A DNA stretch of 54,768 nt from Lachnospiraceae bacterium (GTDB lineage Bacteria; Bacillota; Clostridia; Lachnospirales; Lachnospiraceae). A program made the translations under genes and the position numbers. Positions 26,650 through 36,361 of this stretch are shown here, piece after piece. The DNA lies in NCBI GenBank assembly GCA_028721415.1, contig JAQYIU010000059.1, positions 1 to 54,768 of the forward strand, read 5' to 3'. Position 1 is the first letter of the stretch. Each line of letters opens with the position of its first letter. The notes beneath the pieces are model-generated. The model saw nothing but the letters and a program-made list of their open reading frames with translations, did not search any database and was not told the origin of the DNA.

Positions 26650-27363
26650 TTATTCTTCTTCCTGATATTTCTTATTCACTTTATTATATGAGGTAAAATA
26701 TGGTGCAAAGTTCTTTTGCTCCGGTGCTGTTTCTATTTTTCGGATAAAATTGGTGCGAACCTTTTTTTCTGGTGCCGGAGAATTGATACCGGCAACTTTT
26801 CCAGCTTCTATGCATTTTAGCATCCACGCCATATTGCGGGCAACGGTGCGCATAACCATAAGGCCTTCTTTATCCTGCTCAACTTCTTCCGGGGTATTGC
26901 CATGAACCATGTTCCAGTAAGCGGATGGAACGAGGGGCATATTATTCATCATGAAATATTTATTCAGCTGTTCTAAAGCAGCCGTGGAACCTGCACGGCG
27001 ACAGCTCACGATAGCAGCACCAGGTTTATGAGGAAATCCATTGCTGGCATAAAACATGCGATCAAGGAAAGAAGTGATATCCCCTGCTGCACCTGCATAG
27101 TGTACCGGAGAGCCGACGATCAGACCGTCACATTCTTCCATCTTTGCGATGGCAACATTTACAGGATCATCTCCGAAAATACATTTGCCAAGTTTGTTCT
27201 TCCGGCACATGCCACAGCCTTTACATCCGCGAATCGTGTGCATGCCGACCTGCATGAGTTCTGTTTCAATTCCTTCCATATGTAATACATTTATAATCTC
27301 CTGCAATGCCCGAGCAGTACATCCGTTTGTATGTGGGCTTCCATTCAATAATAATACCTTCAT
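26650..27363 (-). CDS. Flavodoxin-fold NAD(P)H-dependent FMN reductase family protein
   Basis: 237 residues from the ATG at 27363 (MKVLLLNGSPHTNGCT), with GGAAGGG upstream. The FMN phosphate loop is NGSPHTNGCTARAL. The Cys-rich RGCKGCGMCRKNKLGKC (about residues 44-60) is characteristic of the iron-sulfur-flavoprotein-like subgroup. GLIVGSPVHYAGAAGDITSFLDR is the flavin-ring loop. It may reduce quinones, nitro compounds or disulfides. It is transcribed divergently from pyc. Confidence 0.88.
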   Translation of the reverse strand: MKVLLLNGSPHTNGCTARALQEIINVLHMEGIETELMQVGMHTIRGCKGCGMCRKNKLGKCIFGDDPVNVAIAKMEECDGLIVGSPVHYAGAAGDITSFLDRMFYASNGFPHKPGAAIVSCRRAGSTAALEQLNKYFMMNNMPLVPSAYWNMVHGNTPEEVEQDKEGLMVMRTVARNMAWMLKCIEAGKVAGINSPAPEKKVRTNFIRKIETAPEQKNFAPYFTSYNKVNKKYQEEE

Positions 27364-27414
27364 CCAATTCATCCCTTCCAATTCTCAAGACATAATATGC
27401 CAATTTATTTTTTT

Positions 27415-27423
27415 ATTATAGCA
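27415..27423 (-). promoter_or_regulatory. Extended -10 promoter of the flavoprotein gene
   Basis: Minus-strand TGCTATAAT, an extended -10, about 50 bases before the gene start. The -35 is weak. Confidence 0.45.
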
Positions 27424-27443
27424 TGGCATGTTGAAAATGTATA

Positions 27444-27455
27444 GTGAATATTCAC
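27444..27455. promoter_or_regulatory. Perfect palindrome GTGAATATTCAC
   Basis: A 12-bp perfect palindrome in the divergent gap between the flavoprotein gene and pyc, just upstream of the flavoprotein -10. It resembles a redox-regulator (Rex-like) site but the half-site spacing is two bases short of that consensus. Candidate operator only. Confidence 0.4.
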
Positions 27456-27500
27456 AAATTTTGCTTGTTTTCAGTTGTTTATATAGATATACTTATCATA

Positions 27501-27516
27501 AGAAAATATATTTTCT
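27501..27516. promoter_or_regulatory. Perfect palindrome AGAAAATATATTTTCT
   Basis: A 16-bp perfect dyad 60 bases before the pyc start. It could be an operator, or an AT-only hairpin in the leader; the TTATTTTTTG that follows would also fit a weak attenuator. Confidence 0.35.
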
Positions 27517-27575
27517 GTTATTTTTTGCAGGGGGAGTAAGGGCAGAAATAGTAGTAATGTATGGAGGTATCAGGT

Positions 27576-30500
27576 ATGGATGTTGTAGTTCATAAATTTA
27601 AAAAAGTACTGGTAGCCAATCGGGGAGAAATTGCGATTCGTATTATCAGAGCTTTGGGAGAATTGGGAATCAGCTCGATTGCAATCTATTCCAAAGAAGA
27701 TCGCTATGCACTTTTTCGGACCAAAGCAGATGAAGCTTATCCGTTAAATCCGGATAAAGGGCCTGTGGATGCCTATCTGGATATTCCGACGATTATTGCA
27801 ATTGCAAAAGAAAAGAAGGCGGATGCGATTCATCCGGGTTATGGATTTTTATCAGAATCTCCAGAGTTTGCTGAAGCCTGCCGGAAGAATGACATCGTAT
27901 TTATTGGGCCGACGGTAGAATCCATGAATATTATGGGTGATAAAATTTCTGCGAAAAAAGCAGCGTTTGAGTCAAAAGTACCGATTATCAGCGGGACTGA
28001 TTTTGCGATTCCGGATGCGAAAACGGCCATGGTTGAGGCAGAAAAAATCGGGTATCCGGTTATGCTGAAGGCATCCAATGGCGGAGGTGGCAGAGGAATG
28101 CGTATCGTCCACTGCAAAGAAGATATGCCCGAAGCATTTGAAAAGGCAGAAAATGAATCAAAAAGAGCCTTTGGGGAATCCAAACTGTTTCTGGAAAAGT
28201 ATCTGATCCGTCCGAAGCATATCGAAGTGCAGATTCTCGGTGACAATTATGGGAATATCGTGCATTTATATGACAGAGATTGTTCGCTGCAGCGTCGCAA
28301 TCAGAAAGTGATAGAATTTGCTCCGGCATGGTCAATTTCAGAAGAAACTCGAAAGAAGATTCTCGATAGTGCCAAGCGGTTGGCAAGAAGAGTTGGATAC
28401 ACCAATGCAGGTACGATGGAATTTCTGGTGGATGAAGAGGAGAATCCATATTTTATCGAAATGAATCCGCGTATACAGGTGGAGCACACTGTAACGGAAA
28501 TGATCACAGGGATTGATCTGGTTGTCTGCCAGATTCTTGTGGCACAGGGATATCCGCTTAATAGTCCTGTGATACACATTTATTCTCAAAATGAAGTAAA
28601 ATGTAATGGATATTCCATTCAGGTTCGTATAACGACAGAAGATCCGGCCAACGATTTTCTGCCGGATAACGGTAAGATTGATCTGTATCGTTCCAGTTGC
28701 GGTAATGGAATCCGTCTGGACGGAGGAAATGCCTATGCAGGTGCCGTCATCACGCCTCATTATGATAGTCTTCTGGTGAAAGCGATATCTCATGACAGAA
28801 CTTTTGCCGGCGCGATTCATAAATCAATCCGTTGCTTAAAAGAATTTCGAATTCATGGCGTGAAGACCAATATGACATTTTTGATTAATGTGCTGAATCA
28901 TGAGGTATTTCAGCAGGGAAAATGTTATACCACATTTATCAGTGAGACGCCGGAGTTATTTGAACTGCATTATCGGCTGGATCGGACAACAAAAATATTA
29001 GAATTTCTTGCTAATAAGATGGTCAATGTCAATCCGGGACCAAAACCTTACTTGGAAGATCGAAGGGTTCCTGTCATTGATACGGAAAAACCGATTCGGG
29101 GAAGCAGGGATGACTTCCTGCGGCTGGGAGCCAGGGAGTTTACCCAGAAAATATATCGAAGCAAAAAATTATATATCACAGATACTACAATGCGCGATGC
29201 ACAGCAATCTTTGCTGGCCACCAGAATGCGTACAAAAGAAGTTGCAGGAGCTGCACGGGCAACCAATTTATATTTAAAAGATTCTTTTTCTATTGAGGCA
29301 TGGGGTGGAGCAACGTATGACACTGCCTATCGTTTCTTAAAAGAATCTCCGTGGAAACGTCTGGATATTTTGAGGGAGAGGATGCCAAATGTACTCATAC
29401 AGATGCTCCTCCGTGCTTCCAATGTAGTCGGTTACAGAACATATCCCGATAATGTGATAAAAAAATTTATCAAGGTTTCCAGTGATCACGGGATTGATGT
29501 TTACCGGATTTTTGACAGTATGAACTGGATAGAAAATATGAAGCTTCCGGTGGAGGAGGCTCTGAAAACCGGAAAAATTGTGGAAGGCGCGATCTGTTAT
29601 ACAGGGGATATGATGAATCTGAAAGAAACAAAATATACCCTGGATTATTATTGTCAAAAAGCAATAGAGCTGGAACAGATGGGATGTCATTGTATTGCCA
29701 TCAAAGATATGTCTGCACTATTGAAACCGTATGCAGCAAAAAAACTGATTGAGGCACTGAAAAAGGAATTGCATGTGCCTGTTCATCTTCATACTCATGA
29801 TACAACAGGAAATGGCATTGGAACATATCTGATGGCTGCCGAGGCTGGAGTGGATATTGTAGATGTTGCCATAGGTTCCATGAGTTCCCTGACCAGTCAG
29901 CCTTCCATGAATTCGCTCGTGGAAGCTTTGAAAGGAACAGAAAGAGATACACAGATTGATGCGGATGGGCTAGAAGTACTTGATGAGTACTATAGACATG
30001 TTCGTCAGGTCTATAAAGTATTTGAAAGTGATATGGAGGCACCCAATACTCAGATTTATAAATATGAGATTCCGGGAGGACAATATTCCAACCTGAGTGC
30101 ACAGATTAAAGAAATGGGTGCCGGAAATAATTTTAACGAAATTCGTAGATTATATAAAGAAGCAGATGAACTTCTGGGTAATATCATTAAAGTGACACCG
30201 ACTTCTAAAGTGGTAGGTGATCTTGCGATTTTCATGCTAAAAAATAATCTGACTAAAGATAATATTTTTACAGAAGGAAAAGATTTATCCTATCCGGATT
30301 CTGTCGTGGAATATTTTAAAGGAATGCTCGGACAGCCTGAGGGAGGATTCCCGGAACAACTCCAGAAAATTGTCCTGAAAGGGCAACAGCCGATCACAGT
30401 AAGACCCGGATCACTCCTTCCGGACGAGGATTTTGATGCGATTGATGCGCATCTCAGAAAAAACTATTATATGGATACTATGGAAAAGCCAGAAGTCATG

Positions 30501-31160
30501 GAACAAAAAGTCTTAAGTTATGCTTTGTACCCGAGAGTTTATGAAGATTATTGTGAACATTTTCAGGCTTATAATGATGTTTCCAAATTGGAAAGCCATG
30601 TCTATTTTTACGGCCTTCGTCCGGGTGAGGAGACAACCATTCAGATAGAAGAGGGGAATGATATTTTAATTAAATTTATTCGAACTTCTGATTCGGATGA
30701 AAATGGTTATCGAACTCTTCAATTTGAAGTCAATGGATTTTATAGAGAGATTCGTATTCTGGATAAACATTTTGAAGTAAAAGCAGACCGGCGATTAAAG
30801 ACCGATCGAAAAAATCCGGGACATCTTGGGGCATCTCTTCCGGGAACAATCTGTGATATCCGTATTAAAGAAGGAGAGTCTATTATAAAGAACACACCGC
30901 TTATGACCATAGAGGCCATGAAAATGGAGACAACAGTTACGGCAAAAGTATCTGGCGTGGTTGATAAGATTTATGTCTCTGATGGAGATGAAGTCAATCA
31001 GGATGATCTTCTTGTTTCTTTTGTTGTAGATGAAAAAGATATGCCGGAAAGAGTTCATCCGGAATTGCCGAAGATGGATCTTGCGACTTTAGACCAGGAT
31101 GAATTTAAATCCTTTGATCTGAAAGAAATGGTTACAGAAGAAAAGCGTGGATTAAAATAA
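27576..31160 (+). CDS. pyc: Pyruvate carboxylase
   Basis: 1194 residues from the ATG at 27576 (GGAGG eight bases upstream; an ATG at 27561 would contain that site). The biotin carboxylase domain (about 1-460) has VANRGEIAIRIIRA and the ATP-grasp loop KASNGGGGRGMRIV. The carboxyltransferase domain starts at DTTMRDAQQSLLATRMRT (about 536), with Gln in place of the common His after DA, as in some clostridial enzymes. The PYC_OADA domain follows, then the biotinyl domain with Lys1116 in EAMKMET. It converts pyruvate to oxaloacetate, the main anaplerotic step and the source of aspartate. Monocistronic. Confidence 0.96.
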   Translation: MDVVVHKFKKVLVANRGEIAIRIIRALGELGISSIAIYSKEDRYALFRTKADEAYPLNPDKGPVDAYLDIPTIIAIAKEKKADAIHPGYGFLSESPEFAEACRKNDIVFIGPTVESMNIMGDKISAKKAAFESKVPIISGTDFAIPDAKTAMVEAEKIGYPVMLKASNGGGGRGMRIVHCKEDMPEAFEKAENESKRAFGESKLFLEKYLIRPKHIEVQILGDNYGNIVHLYDRDCSLQRRNQKVIEFAPAWSISEETRKKILDSAKRLARRVGYTNAGTMEFLVDEEENPYFIEMNPRIQVEHTVTEMITGIDLVVCQILVAQGYPLNSPVIHIYSQNEVKCNGYSIQVRITTEDPANDFLPDNGKIDLYRSSCGNGIRLDGGNAYAGAVITPHYDSLLVKAISHDRTFAGAIHKSIRCLKEFRIHGVKTNMTFLINVLNHEVFQQGKCYTTFISETPELFELHYRLDRTTKILEFLANKMVNVNPGPKPYLEDRRVPVIDTEKPIRGSRDDFLRLGAREFTQKIYRSKKLYITDTTMRDAQQSLLATRMRTKEVAGAARATNLYLKDSFSIEAWGGATYDTAYRFLKESPWKRLDILRERMPNVLIQMLLRASNVVGYRTYPDNVIKKFIKVSSDHGIDVYRIFDSMNWIENMKLPVEEALKTGKIVEGAICYTGDMMNLKETKYTLDYYCQKAIELEQMGCHCIAIKDMSALLKPYAAKKLIEALKKELHVPVHLHTHDTTGNGIGTYLMAAEAGVDIVDVAIGSMSSLTSQPSMNSLVEALKGTERDTQIDADGLEVLDEYYRHVRQVYKVFESDMEAPNTQIYKYEIPGGQYSNLSAQIKEMGAGNNFNEIRRLYKEADELLGNIIKVTPTSKVVGDLAIFMLKNNLTKDNIFTEGKDLSYPDSVVEYFKGMLGQPEGGFPEQLQKIVLKGQQPITVRPGSLLPDEDFDAIDAHLRKNYYMDTMEKPEVMEQKVLSYALYPRVYEDYCEHFQAYNDVSKLESHVYFYGLRPGEETTIQIEEGNDILIKFIRTSDSDENGYRTLQFEVNGFYREIRILDKHFEVKADRRLKTDRKNPGHLGASLPGTICDIRIKEGESIIKNTPLMTIEAMKMETTVTAKVSGVVDKIYVSDGDEVNQDDLLVSFVVDEKDMPERVHPELPKMDLATLDQDEFKSFDLKEMVTEEKRGLK

Positions 31161-31171
31161 GGGACAGACTT

Positions 31172-31200
31172 TTGACGGAGAGTGTCTCTTATGGTATTAT
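31172..31200 (+). promoter_or_regulatory. Promoter of the M18 aminopeptidase gene
   Basis: TTGACG (31172-31177), 17 bases, TATTAT (31195-31200), preceded by TGG (extended -10). It starts 11 bases after the pyc stop; no terminator hairpin separates them. Confidence 0.75.
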
Positions 31201-31231
31201 GGTTTGGAAAAACAACAAGGAGGTTATTTTC

Positions 31232-32608
31232 ATGAAACAGAATGCATGGTTAACATATACAGAGGAAGATATCAAAGAACTGGAGGTTCTCTCGGATCAA
31301 TACAAAGTGTTTTTAAGTACGTGTAAAACAGAACGTGAGTGTACTGCGTTTTTTAAGGAAGAAGCAGAAAAGGAAGGGTACCGCGACCTGAATGAGCTGA
31401 TTCGGAATAATGTATCATTAAAACAGGGAGATAAAGTTTATGCACAGGGAATGGGAAAAACCATTGCACTTTTTGAAATCGGAAGTCAGCCGATGACAGA
31501 AGGGATGAATATCCTTTGTGCTCACATTGATTCTCCAAGACTTGATCTCAAACAGGTTCCTCTGTATGAGGATACAGAGCTTGCATTTTTAGATACCCAT
31601 TATTATGGTGGTATCAAAAAGTATCAATGGGTGACGATTCCAATGGCACTTCATGGTGTTGTTGCCAAAAAAGATGGAAGTGTGATTCCTGTCACTATCG
31701 GAGAAGATCCGGAAGATCCGATTATTTATATCACAGATCTGCTTGTTCATCTTGCCGGAAAGCAGATGGAGAAGAAAGGAACAGAAATCGTAACCGGAGA
31801 GAATCTGGATGTATTGATTGGAAGCCGTCCGCTGGAAGGGGAAGAAAAAGATGCTGTAAAGGCTAATATATTAAACTTGCTGGAAGAAAAATATCATATC
31901 GAAGAAGACGATTTTCTTTCTGCTGAGATAGAGGTAGTTCCGGCAGGAGCAGCCAGAGACTGCGGTCTCGACCGAAGCATGATCGCTGGCTATGGTCATG
32001 ATGACAGAGTATGTGCTTTTCCGTCTTTTCAGGCGATGATGGAAGTAACGGCATCCGAGAGAACTTCCTGCTGTATTCTTGTCGATAAAGAAGAAATTGG
32101 AAGCGTGGGGGCAACAGGACTCCAGTCCATGTTTTTTGAAAATACAGTGGCAGAAATTCTTGCACTGATGGGGATTGATTCCAATCTTGCAGTCAGAAGA
32201 ACTCTTTCCCGCTCCAAAATGCTTTCTTCCGATGTAAGTGCTGCCTATGATCCTGCATATAGTGAAGCATTTGAGAAGAAAAATTGTGCGTATTTTGGAA
32301 AAGGTCTGGTCATCAACAAATATACAGGTGCCAGAGGCAAATCCGGCTCCAACGATGCTAATGCTGAATATCTGGCAGAACTCCGTCGGATTTTTGATGA
32401 AAATAAAATTGCTTTTCAGACTGCAGAACTGGGAAAAGTTGATTATGGTGGAGGTGGAACGATCGCCTATATCGCAGCTTTATATGGTATGGAAGTCGTG
32501 GACAGTGGTGTGGCGGTGCTCAGTATGCACTCTCCATGTGAAGTCATCAGCAAAGCAGATTTATATGAAGCCAAAAAAGGGTATAAGGCATTTCTGGAAA
32601 ATGCATAA
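31232..32608 (+). CDS. M18 family aminopeptidase
   Basis: 458 residues from the ATG at 31232 after AAGGAGG; an in-frame TTG upstream lies in the promoter. Zinc ligands are expected in LCAHIDSPRLDLKQ (His, about residue 93), in AGYGHDDRVCAF (Asp), in VDKEEIGSVGATG (Glu pair) and in SMHSPCEV near the C-terminus (His). The family removes N-terminal acidic or neutral residues and forms dodecameric shells. Cytoplasmic, peptide recycling. Confidence 0.93.
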   Translation: MKQNAWLTYTEEDIKELEVLSDQYKVFLSTCKTERECTAFFKEEAEKEGYRDLNELIRNNVSLKQGDKVYAQGMGKTIALFEIGSQPMTEGMNILCAHIDSPRLDLKQVPLYEDTELAFLDTHYYGGIKKYQWVTIPMALHGVVAKKDGSVIPVTIGEDPEDPIIYITDLLVHLAGKQMEKKGTEIVTGENLDVLIGSRPLEGEEKDAVKANILNLLEEKYHIEEDDFLSAEIEVVPAGAARDCGLDRSMIAGYGHDDRVCAFPSFQAMMEVTASERTSCCILVDKEEIGSVGATGLQSMFFENTVAEILALMGIDSNLAVRRTLSRSKMLSSDVSAAYDPAYSEAFEKKNCAYFGKGLVINKYTGARGKSGSNDANAEYLAELRRIFDENKIAFQTAELGKVDYGGGGTIAYIAALYGMEVVDSGVAVLSMHSPCEVISKADLYEAKKGYKAFLENA

Positions 32609-32626
32609 ACAAGGATTGAGATATTT

Positions 32627-32962
32627 ATGAATTGTCAGGAAACGCAGTCAAATGTACTGAATTATATTAATCATAAACTGGATAATGAAGAAATTACCAG
32701 TTTCATTGAGCATATCCGCGAATGTGAAAATTGCAGAGATGAATTAGAAATATATTATATTACAATGATCGGTATGCAGCAGCTCGATGATGGCGAGCTG
32801 CTGACTGCTGATTTTCAAAAAGCACTGAAAGAAGATATGTGCCAGAGATATCTGCAATGTCAGAGAGAGAAAGATCGAACTCATTCTCTTTGTGTTCTGT
32901 TGGCAGCATTTCTGATTTCTATGCTTATGTGGTTTATTGGAGAGTTGATTGCTGTGTTATGA
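32627..32962 (+). CDS. zf-HC2-type anti-sigma-like membrane protein
   Basis: 111 residues. The N-terminal zinc-finger pattern CQETQSNVLNYINHKLDNEE ... FIEHIRECENCRDEL (Hx3CxxC) is that of anti-sigma factor zf-HC2 domains. A single membrane helix (about residues 88-108) ends the protein. No ECF sigma factor is adjacent, so its partner, if any, is elsewhere or lost. The start ATG at 32627 has only a weak ribosome site, suggesting coupling to the peptidase gene 18 bases upstream. Confidence 0.8.
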   Translation: MNCQETQSNVLNYINHKLDNEEITSFIEHIRECENCRDELEIYYITMIGMQQLDDGELLTADFQKALKEDMCQRYLQCQREKDRTHSLCVLLAAFLISMLMWFIGELIAVL

Positions 32963-33027
32963 TCCTGTCTGTACTTTTAAATGAAACAGACCTGTTATGA
33001 CACAGATGCATGTAGAGAGGAAAAAAG

Positions 33028-35664
33028 ATGCCAGATAAAATTATGCTCCTGGATGGACACAGTATCTTAAACCGGGCATTTTACGGTCTTCCGGTTCTGA
33101 GCAATACGGAAGGAGTGCATACGAACGCAGTTCTTGGGTTTTTAAATATTATGTTTCGTTATATGGAAGAAGAAAAACCCACATATCTGCTTGCTGCTTT
33201 TGATCGAAAGGAGCCGACATTTCGTCATGTAAAATATAAAGAATATAAAGGGACCAGAAAACCAATGCCTGAAGAACTGAGAGAACAGGTTCCTCTGATG
33301 AAGGAAGTTTTAAGTGCAATGGAAATTCCTGTGGTAACTCAGGCGGGACTGGAAGCGGATGATATTCTTGGAACGATTGGAAGAGAAGCAGAAAAAGAGA
33401 ATTTTGAGGTCGTGATTGTTTCGGGTGACCGTGATTTATTACAGCTTGCCACGGATCATGTAAAGATCAAGATTCCAAAGACCAAATCAGGCGGTACGGT
33501 TACAGAAGATTATTATGCGGCAGATGTGCAGGCACTGTATGGTGTGACTCCGAAAGAATTCATTGATATGAAGGGCCTCATGGGGGATGCTTCTGACAAC
33601 ATTCCGGGGGTTCCCGGAATCGGTGAGAAAACTGCTGCCAAATTAATTCAGGCATATCATTCCATAGAAAATGCTCATGAGCATATCGAAGAAGTGAAGC
33701 CGGCAAAAGCGAAAAACAATCTGCAGGCTTATTATGAGCAAGCGATTATGAGCAAATGGCTTGCCACGATTAAAACGGATTGTGAACTGGAATATCATTT
33801 TAAAGATGCAAAGATTGGGAATCTTTTTACAAAGGATGCCTATCACCTGTTTAAAAAACTGGAATTAAAAAGCCTTTTTAAATATTTTGAAGAAGAGCAG
33901 AAAGAAAAGAATGAAATTCAGATTTCCTGTACCAGTGATCTGTCCAGTATGGATCAGATTGTTTCAGAAATCATAGAAGAAGGTCGTGCAGGACTTGGCG
34001 TCATCGGATATGCCGGTAATTGCAGAGGATTGTCATTGACGTCAAAGAAGAAAACGGTTCTTTTACTTGCAGAGGGATTTGTGACAGAGAATCAGTTGAA
34101 AGATACCATAATCACTCTTCTCGAAAAAAATGTGGTATTAGATATATTGGATTATAAAGCACTTCTTCATTTTGAAGAAAGAGTACGGGAATTCGAACCA
34201 CAAATTGAAGATATCGGTATTCAGGCTTACTTGTTAAATCCGTTACAATCTTCTTATGATTTTGATGATATTGCCAGAAATTATCTGGATCTTGTGGTGC
34301 CATCCAGAAAAGAAGTCTGCGGAAAACAATCTCTGGAAGAAATCTTTTCCAGCAATCATGAGAAAGCTGTGCATTTGGCCGGAATGCTTTCTTATGTTCC
34401 GTATATGGCAGAACCGGTGCTGCGTAACAAAATAAAAGAGATGGATATGGAGTCTTTGTATGCCAATATTGAGCGGCCGACGGCGCCAACGCTTTACGAT
34501 ATGGAAAAATATGGAATCTCTGTAGAAAAAGATGCGCTGAAAGAGTATGGAGAACGGCTTACCGGTCGGATTTCCGAACTGGAAACTTCTATTCATCAGC
34601 AGGCAGGAAAAGAATTTAATATTAATTCTCCAAAACAGCTGGGTGTTATTTTATTTGAAGATCTGAAAATGCCATTTGCGAAAAAGACCAAAACCGGTTA
34701 TTCCACCAGTGCGGATATTCTTGAAAAACTGGCACCGGATTATCCGATCGTTTCTGATATTCTGGAATATCGCCAATTGACCAAATTAAAATCCACTTAT
34801 GCAGATGGTCTCGCTGCTTTTATTCAGGAAGACGGGAAAATTCACGGCATTTTCCATCAGAAAGTGACCGCTACCGGACGACTGTCAAGTTCTGATCCGA
34901 ATCTTCAGAATATCCCGATTCGAATGCCGCTGGGGCGGGCAATCCGAAAAGTTTTTGTTCCGGATCCGGGATATGTCTTTGTCAGTGCCGACTACTCCCA
35001 GATTGAACTTCGTGTTCTTGCACATATGGCAAAAGATCAGAATCTGATCGATGCTTACAAGCACAATGCAGATATCCATACCACCACGGCCTCCCAGGTA
35101 TTTGGAGTGCCGGTAGAAGAAGTGACGCCGCTTCTTCGTAGAAATGCAAAAGCGGTTAATTTTGGTATTGTATACGGAATCAGTGCGTTTGGTCTCAGTC
35201 AGGATCTGAATATATCCCGAAAAGAAGCCAATGAATATATTGATCGATATTTTTCGACTTATCCGGGAATTAAAAAATATCTGGATGGTAATGTGGATTT
35301 TGCAAAAGAAAAGGGCTATGTCACAACCTTGTATGGCAGGATCCGTCCGATTCCAGAACTGTCTTCGAGCAATTTTATGCAAAGGAGTTTTGGAGAGAGG
35401 GCGGCTATGAATTCGTCGATTCAGGGGACAGCTGCTGATATCATTAAGATTGCAATGGTAAGAGTAAGTAAACGTCTCAGGGAAGAAAAACTGGAATCCC
35501 GTCTGATCTTACAGATTCATGATGAACTTTTAATTGAAACGAAAAAAGAAGAAGTGGAACTAATCAAAACAATTCTCAGAGAGGAGATGATGGGTGCTGC
35601 CAATCTGAGTGTTCCTCTGAGTATTGATATAGAAGAAGGAAATACCTGGTATGAAGCAAAATAA
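33028..35664 (+). CDS. polA: DNA polymerase I
   Basis: 878 residues. The 5' nuclease domain (1-290: LLDGHSILNRAFYGL, GLEADDILGT, VSGDRDLLQL, GDASDNIPGVPGIGEKTAAKL) is intact. The middle 3'-5' exonuclease domain (about 300-470) lacks the DxE motif, so proofreading is presumably lost, as in many Firmicutes. Polymerase motifs A (DYSQIELRVLAH), B (RRNAKAVNFGIVYG) and C (QIHDELLIE) are intact. Roles: Okazaki fragment processing and repair. The coaE start overlaps its end by 14 bases. Confidence 0.97.
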   Translation: MPDKIMLLDGHSILNRAFYGLPVLSNTEGVHTNAVLGFLNIMFRYMEEEKPTYLLAAFDRKEPTFRHVKYKEYKGTRKPMPEELREQVPLMKEVLSAMEIPVVTQAGLEADDILGTIGREAEKENFEVVIVSGDRDLLQLATDHVKIKIPKTKSGGTVTEDYYAADVQALYGVTPKEFIDMKGLMGDASDNIPGVPGIGEKTAAKLIQAYHSIENAHEHIEEVKPAKAKNNLQAYYEQAIMSKWLATIKTDCELEYHFKDAKIGNLFTKDAYHLFKKLELKSLFKYFEEEQKEKNEIQISCTSDLSSMDQIVSEIIEEGRAGLGVIGYAGNCRGLSLTSKKKTVLLLAEGFVTENQLKDTIITLLEKNVVLDILDYKALLHFEERVREFEPQIEDIGIQAYLLNPLQSSYDFDDIARNYLDLVVPSRKEVCGKQSLEEIFSSNHEKAVHLAGMLSYVPYMAEPVLRNKIKEMDMESLYANIERPTAPTLYDMEKYGISVEKDALKEYGERLTGRISELETSIHQQAGKEFNINSPKQLGVILFEDLKMPFAKKTKTGYSTSADILEKLAPDYPIVSDILEYRQLTKLKSTYADGLAAFIQEDGKIHGIFHQKVTATGRLSSSDPNLQNIPIRMPLGRAIRKVFVPDPGYVFVSADYSQIELRVLAHMAKDQNLIDAYKHNADIHTTTASQVFGVPVEEVTPLLRRNAKAVNFGIVYGISAFGLSQDLNISRKEANEYIDRYFSTYPGIKKYLDGNVDFAKEKGYVTTLYGRIRPIPELSSSNFMQRSFGERAAMNSSIQGTAADIIKIAMVRVSKRLREEKLESRLILQIHDELLIETKKEEVELIKTILREEMMGAANLSVPLSIDIEEGNTWYEAK

Positions 35665-36265
35665 TAACAGAATTAAGGTAGTCGGAGTGACAGGTGGCGT
35701 TGGTTCCGGCAAAAGTGTTGTAATGCGTATGCTGGAAGAAGAATTTGGTGCCCGAATCATTCTGGCAGATCTGGTGGCCCATGATTTGATGGAACCAGGG
35801 GCTGTCAGTTATAAACAGATTGTCGATCATTTCGGGACAGAAATCTTAGCTTCGGATGGAACCATTGATCGTCCGTCATTATCGCAACTGGTCTTTTCTG
35901 ATCCGGATAAACTGTCTATTTTAAATCAGATTACACATCCGAATGTGAAAAAAGAAATATTATCCCGCATCGAGACATATCAGAAAGAGGGAACGGCTTC
36001 CCTCATTGCCGTAGAAGCAGCATTATTGATTGAAGAGGGATATCAGGAATTCTTTGATGAAATGTGGTTTGTTTATGTGGATGAAGAAACACGGATTCGT
36101 CGACTTATGGAAGGCCGGGGCTATTCTGAAGAGAAAAGTCGGTCGATTATGGAACAACAGCTTGGTGAAGAAGAATTTGTAGCCCATTGTGATAAAGTCA
36201 TCGATAATAACAGAGGATTGGAAGAACTGCGGGCACAGCTTCAGCAAAGTGGAGTATTTGACTGA
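35651..36265 (+). CDS. coaE: Dephospho-CoA kinase
   Basis: 204 residues. P-loop VTGGVGSGKSVV (about residues 13-24), the ILADLVAHDLMEPG motif that binds dephospho-CoA, and the LIAVEAALLIEEGY region. It phosphorylates dephospho-CoA to CoA, the last step of CoA synthesis. Translation is coupled to polA, a pairing common in Lachnospiraceae and other bacteria. Confidence 0.95.
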   Translation: MKQNNNRIKVVGVTGGVGSGKSVVMRMLEEEFGARIILADLVAHDLMEPGAVSYKQIVDHFGTEILASDGTIDRPSLSQLVFSDPDKLSILNQITHPNVKKEILSRIETYQKEGTASLIAVEAALLIEEGYQEFFDEMWFVYVDEETRIRRLMEGRGYSEEKSRSIMEQQLGEEEFVAHCDKVIDNNRGLEELRAQLQQSGVFD

Positions 36266-36301
36266 TTTTATGTTTTGACACAGCATTGAGCTAAATTAGA
36301 C

Positions 36302-36330
36302 TTTACGAATGTCATTTTGTGTTATATAAT
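36302..36330 (+). promoter_or_regulatory. Promoter of the MBL-ACT-DUF711 genes
   Basis: TTTACG (36302-36307), 17 bases, TATAAT (36325-36330), 31 bases before the ATG at 36362. Confidence 0.65.
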
Positions 36331-36361
36331 GACTAAGATTATGCTTAAAGGAAGGTAAAAG

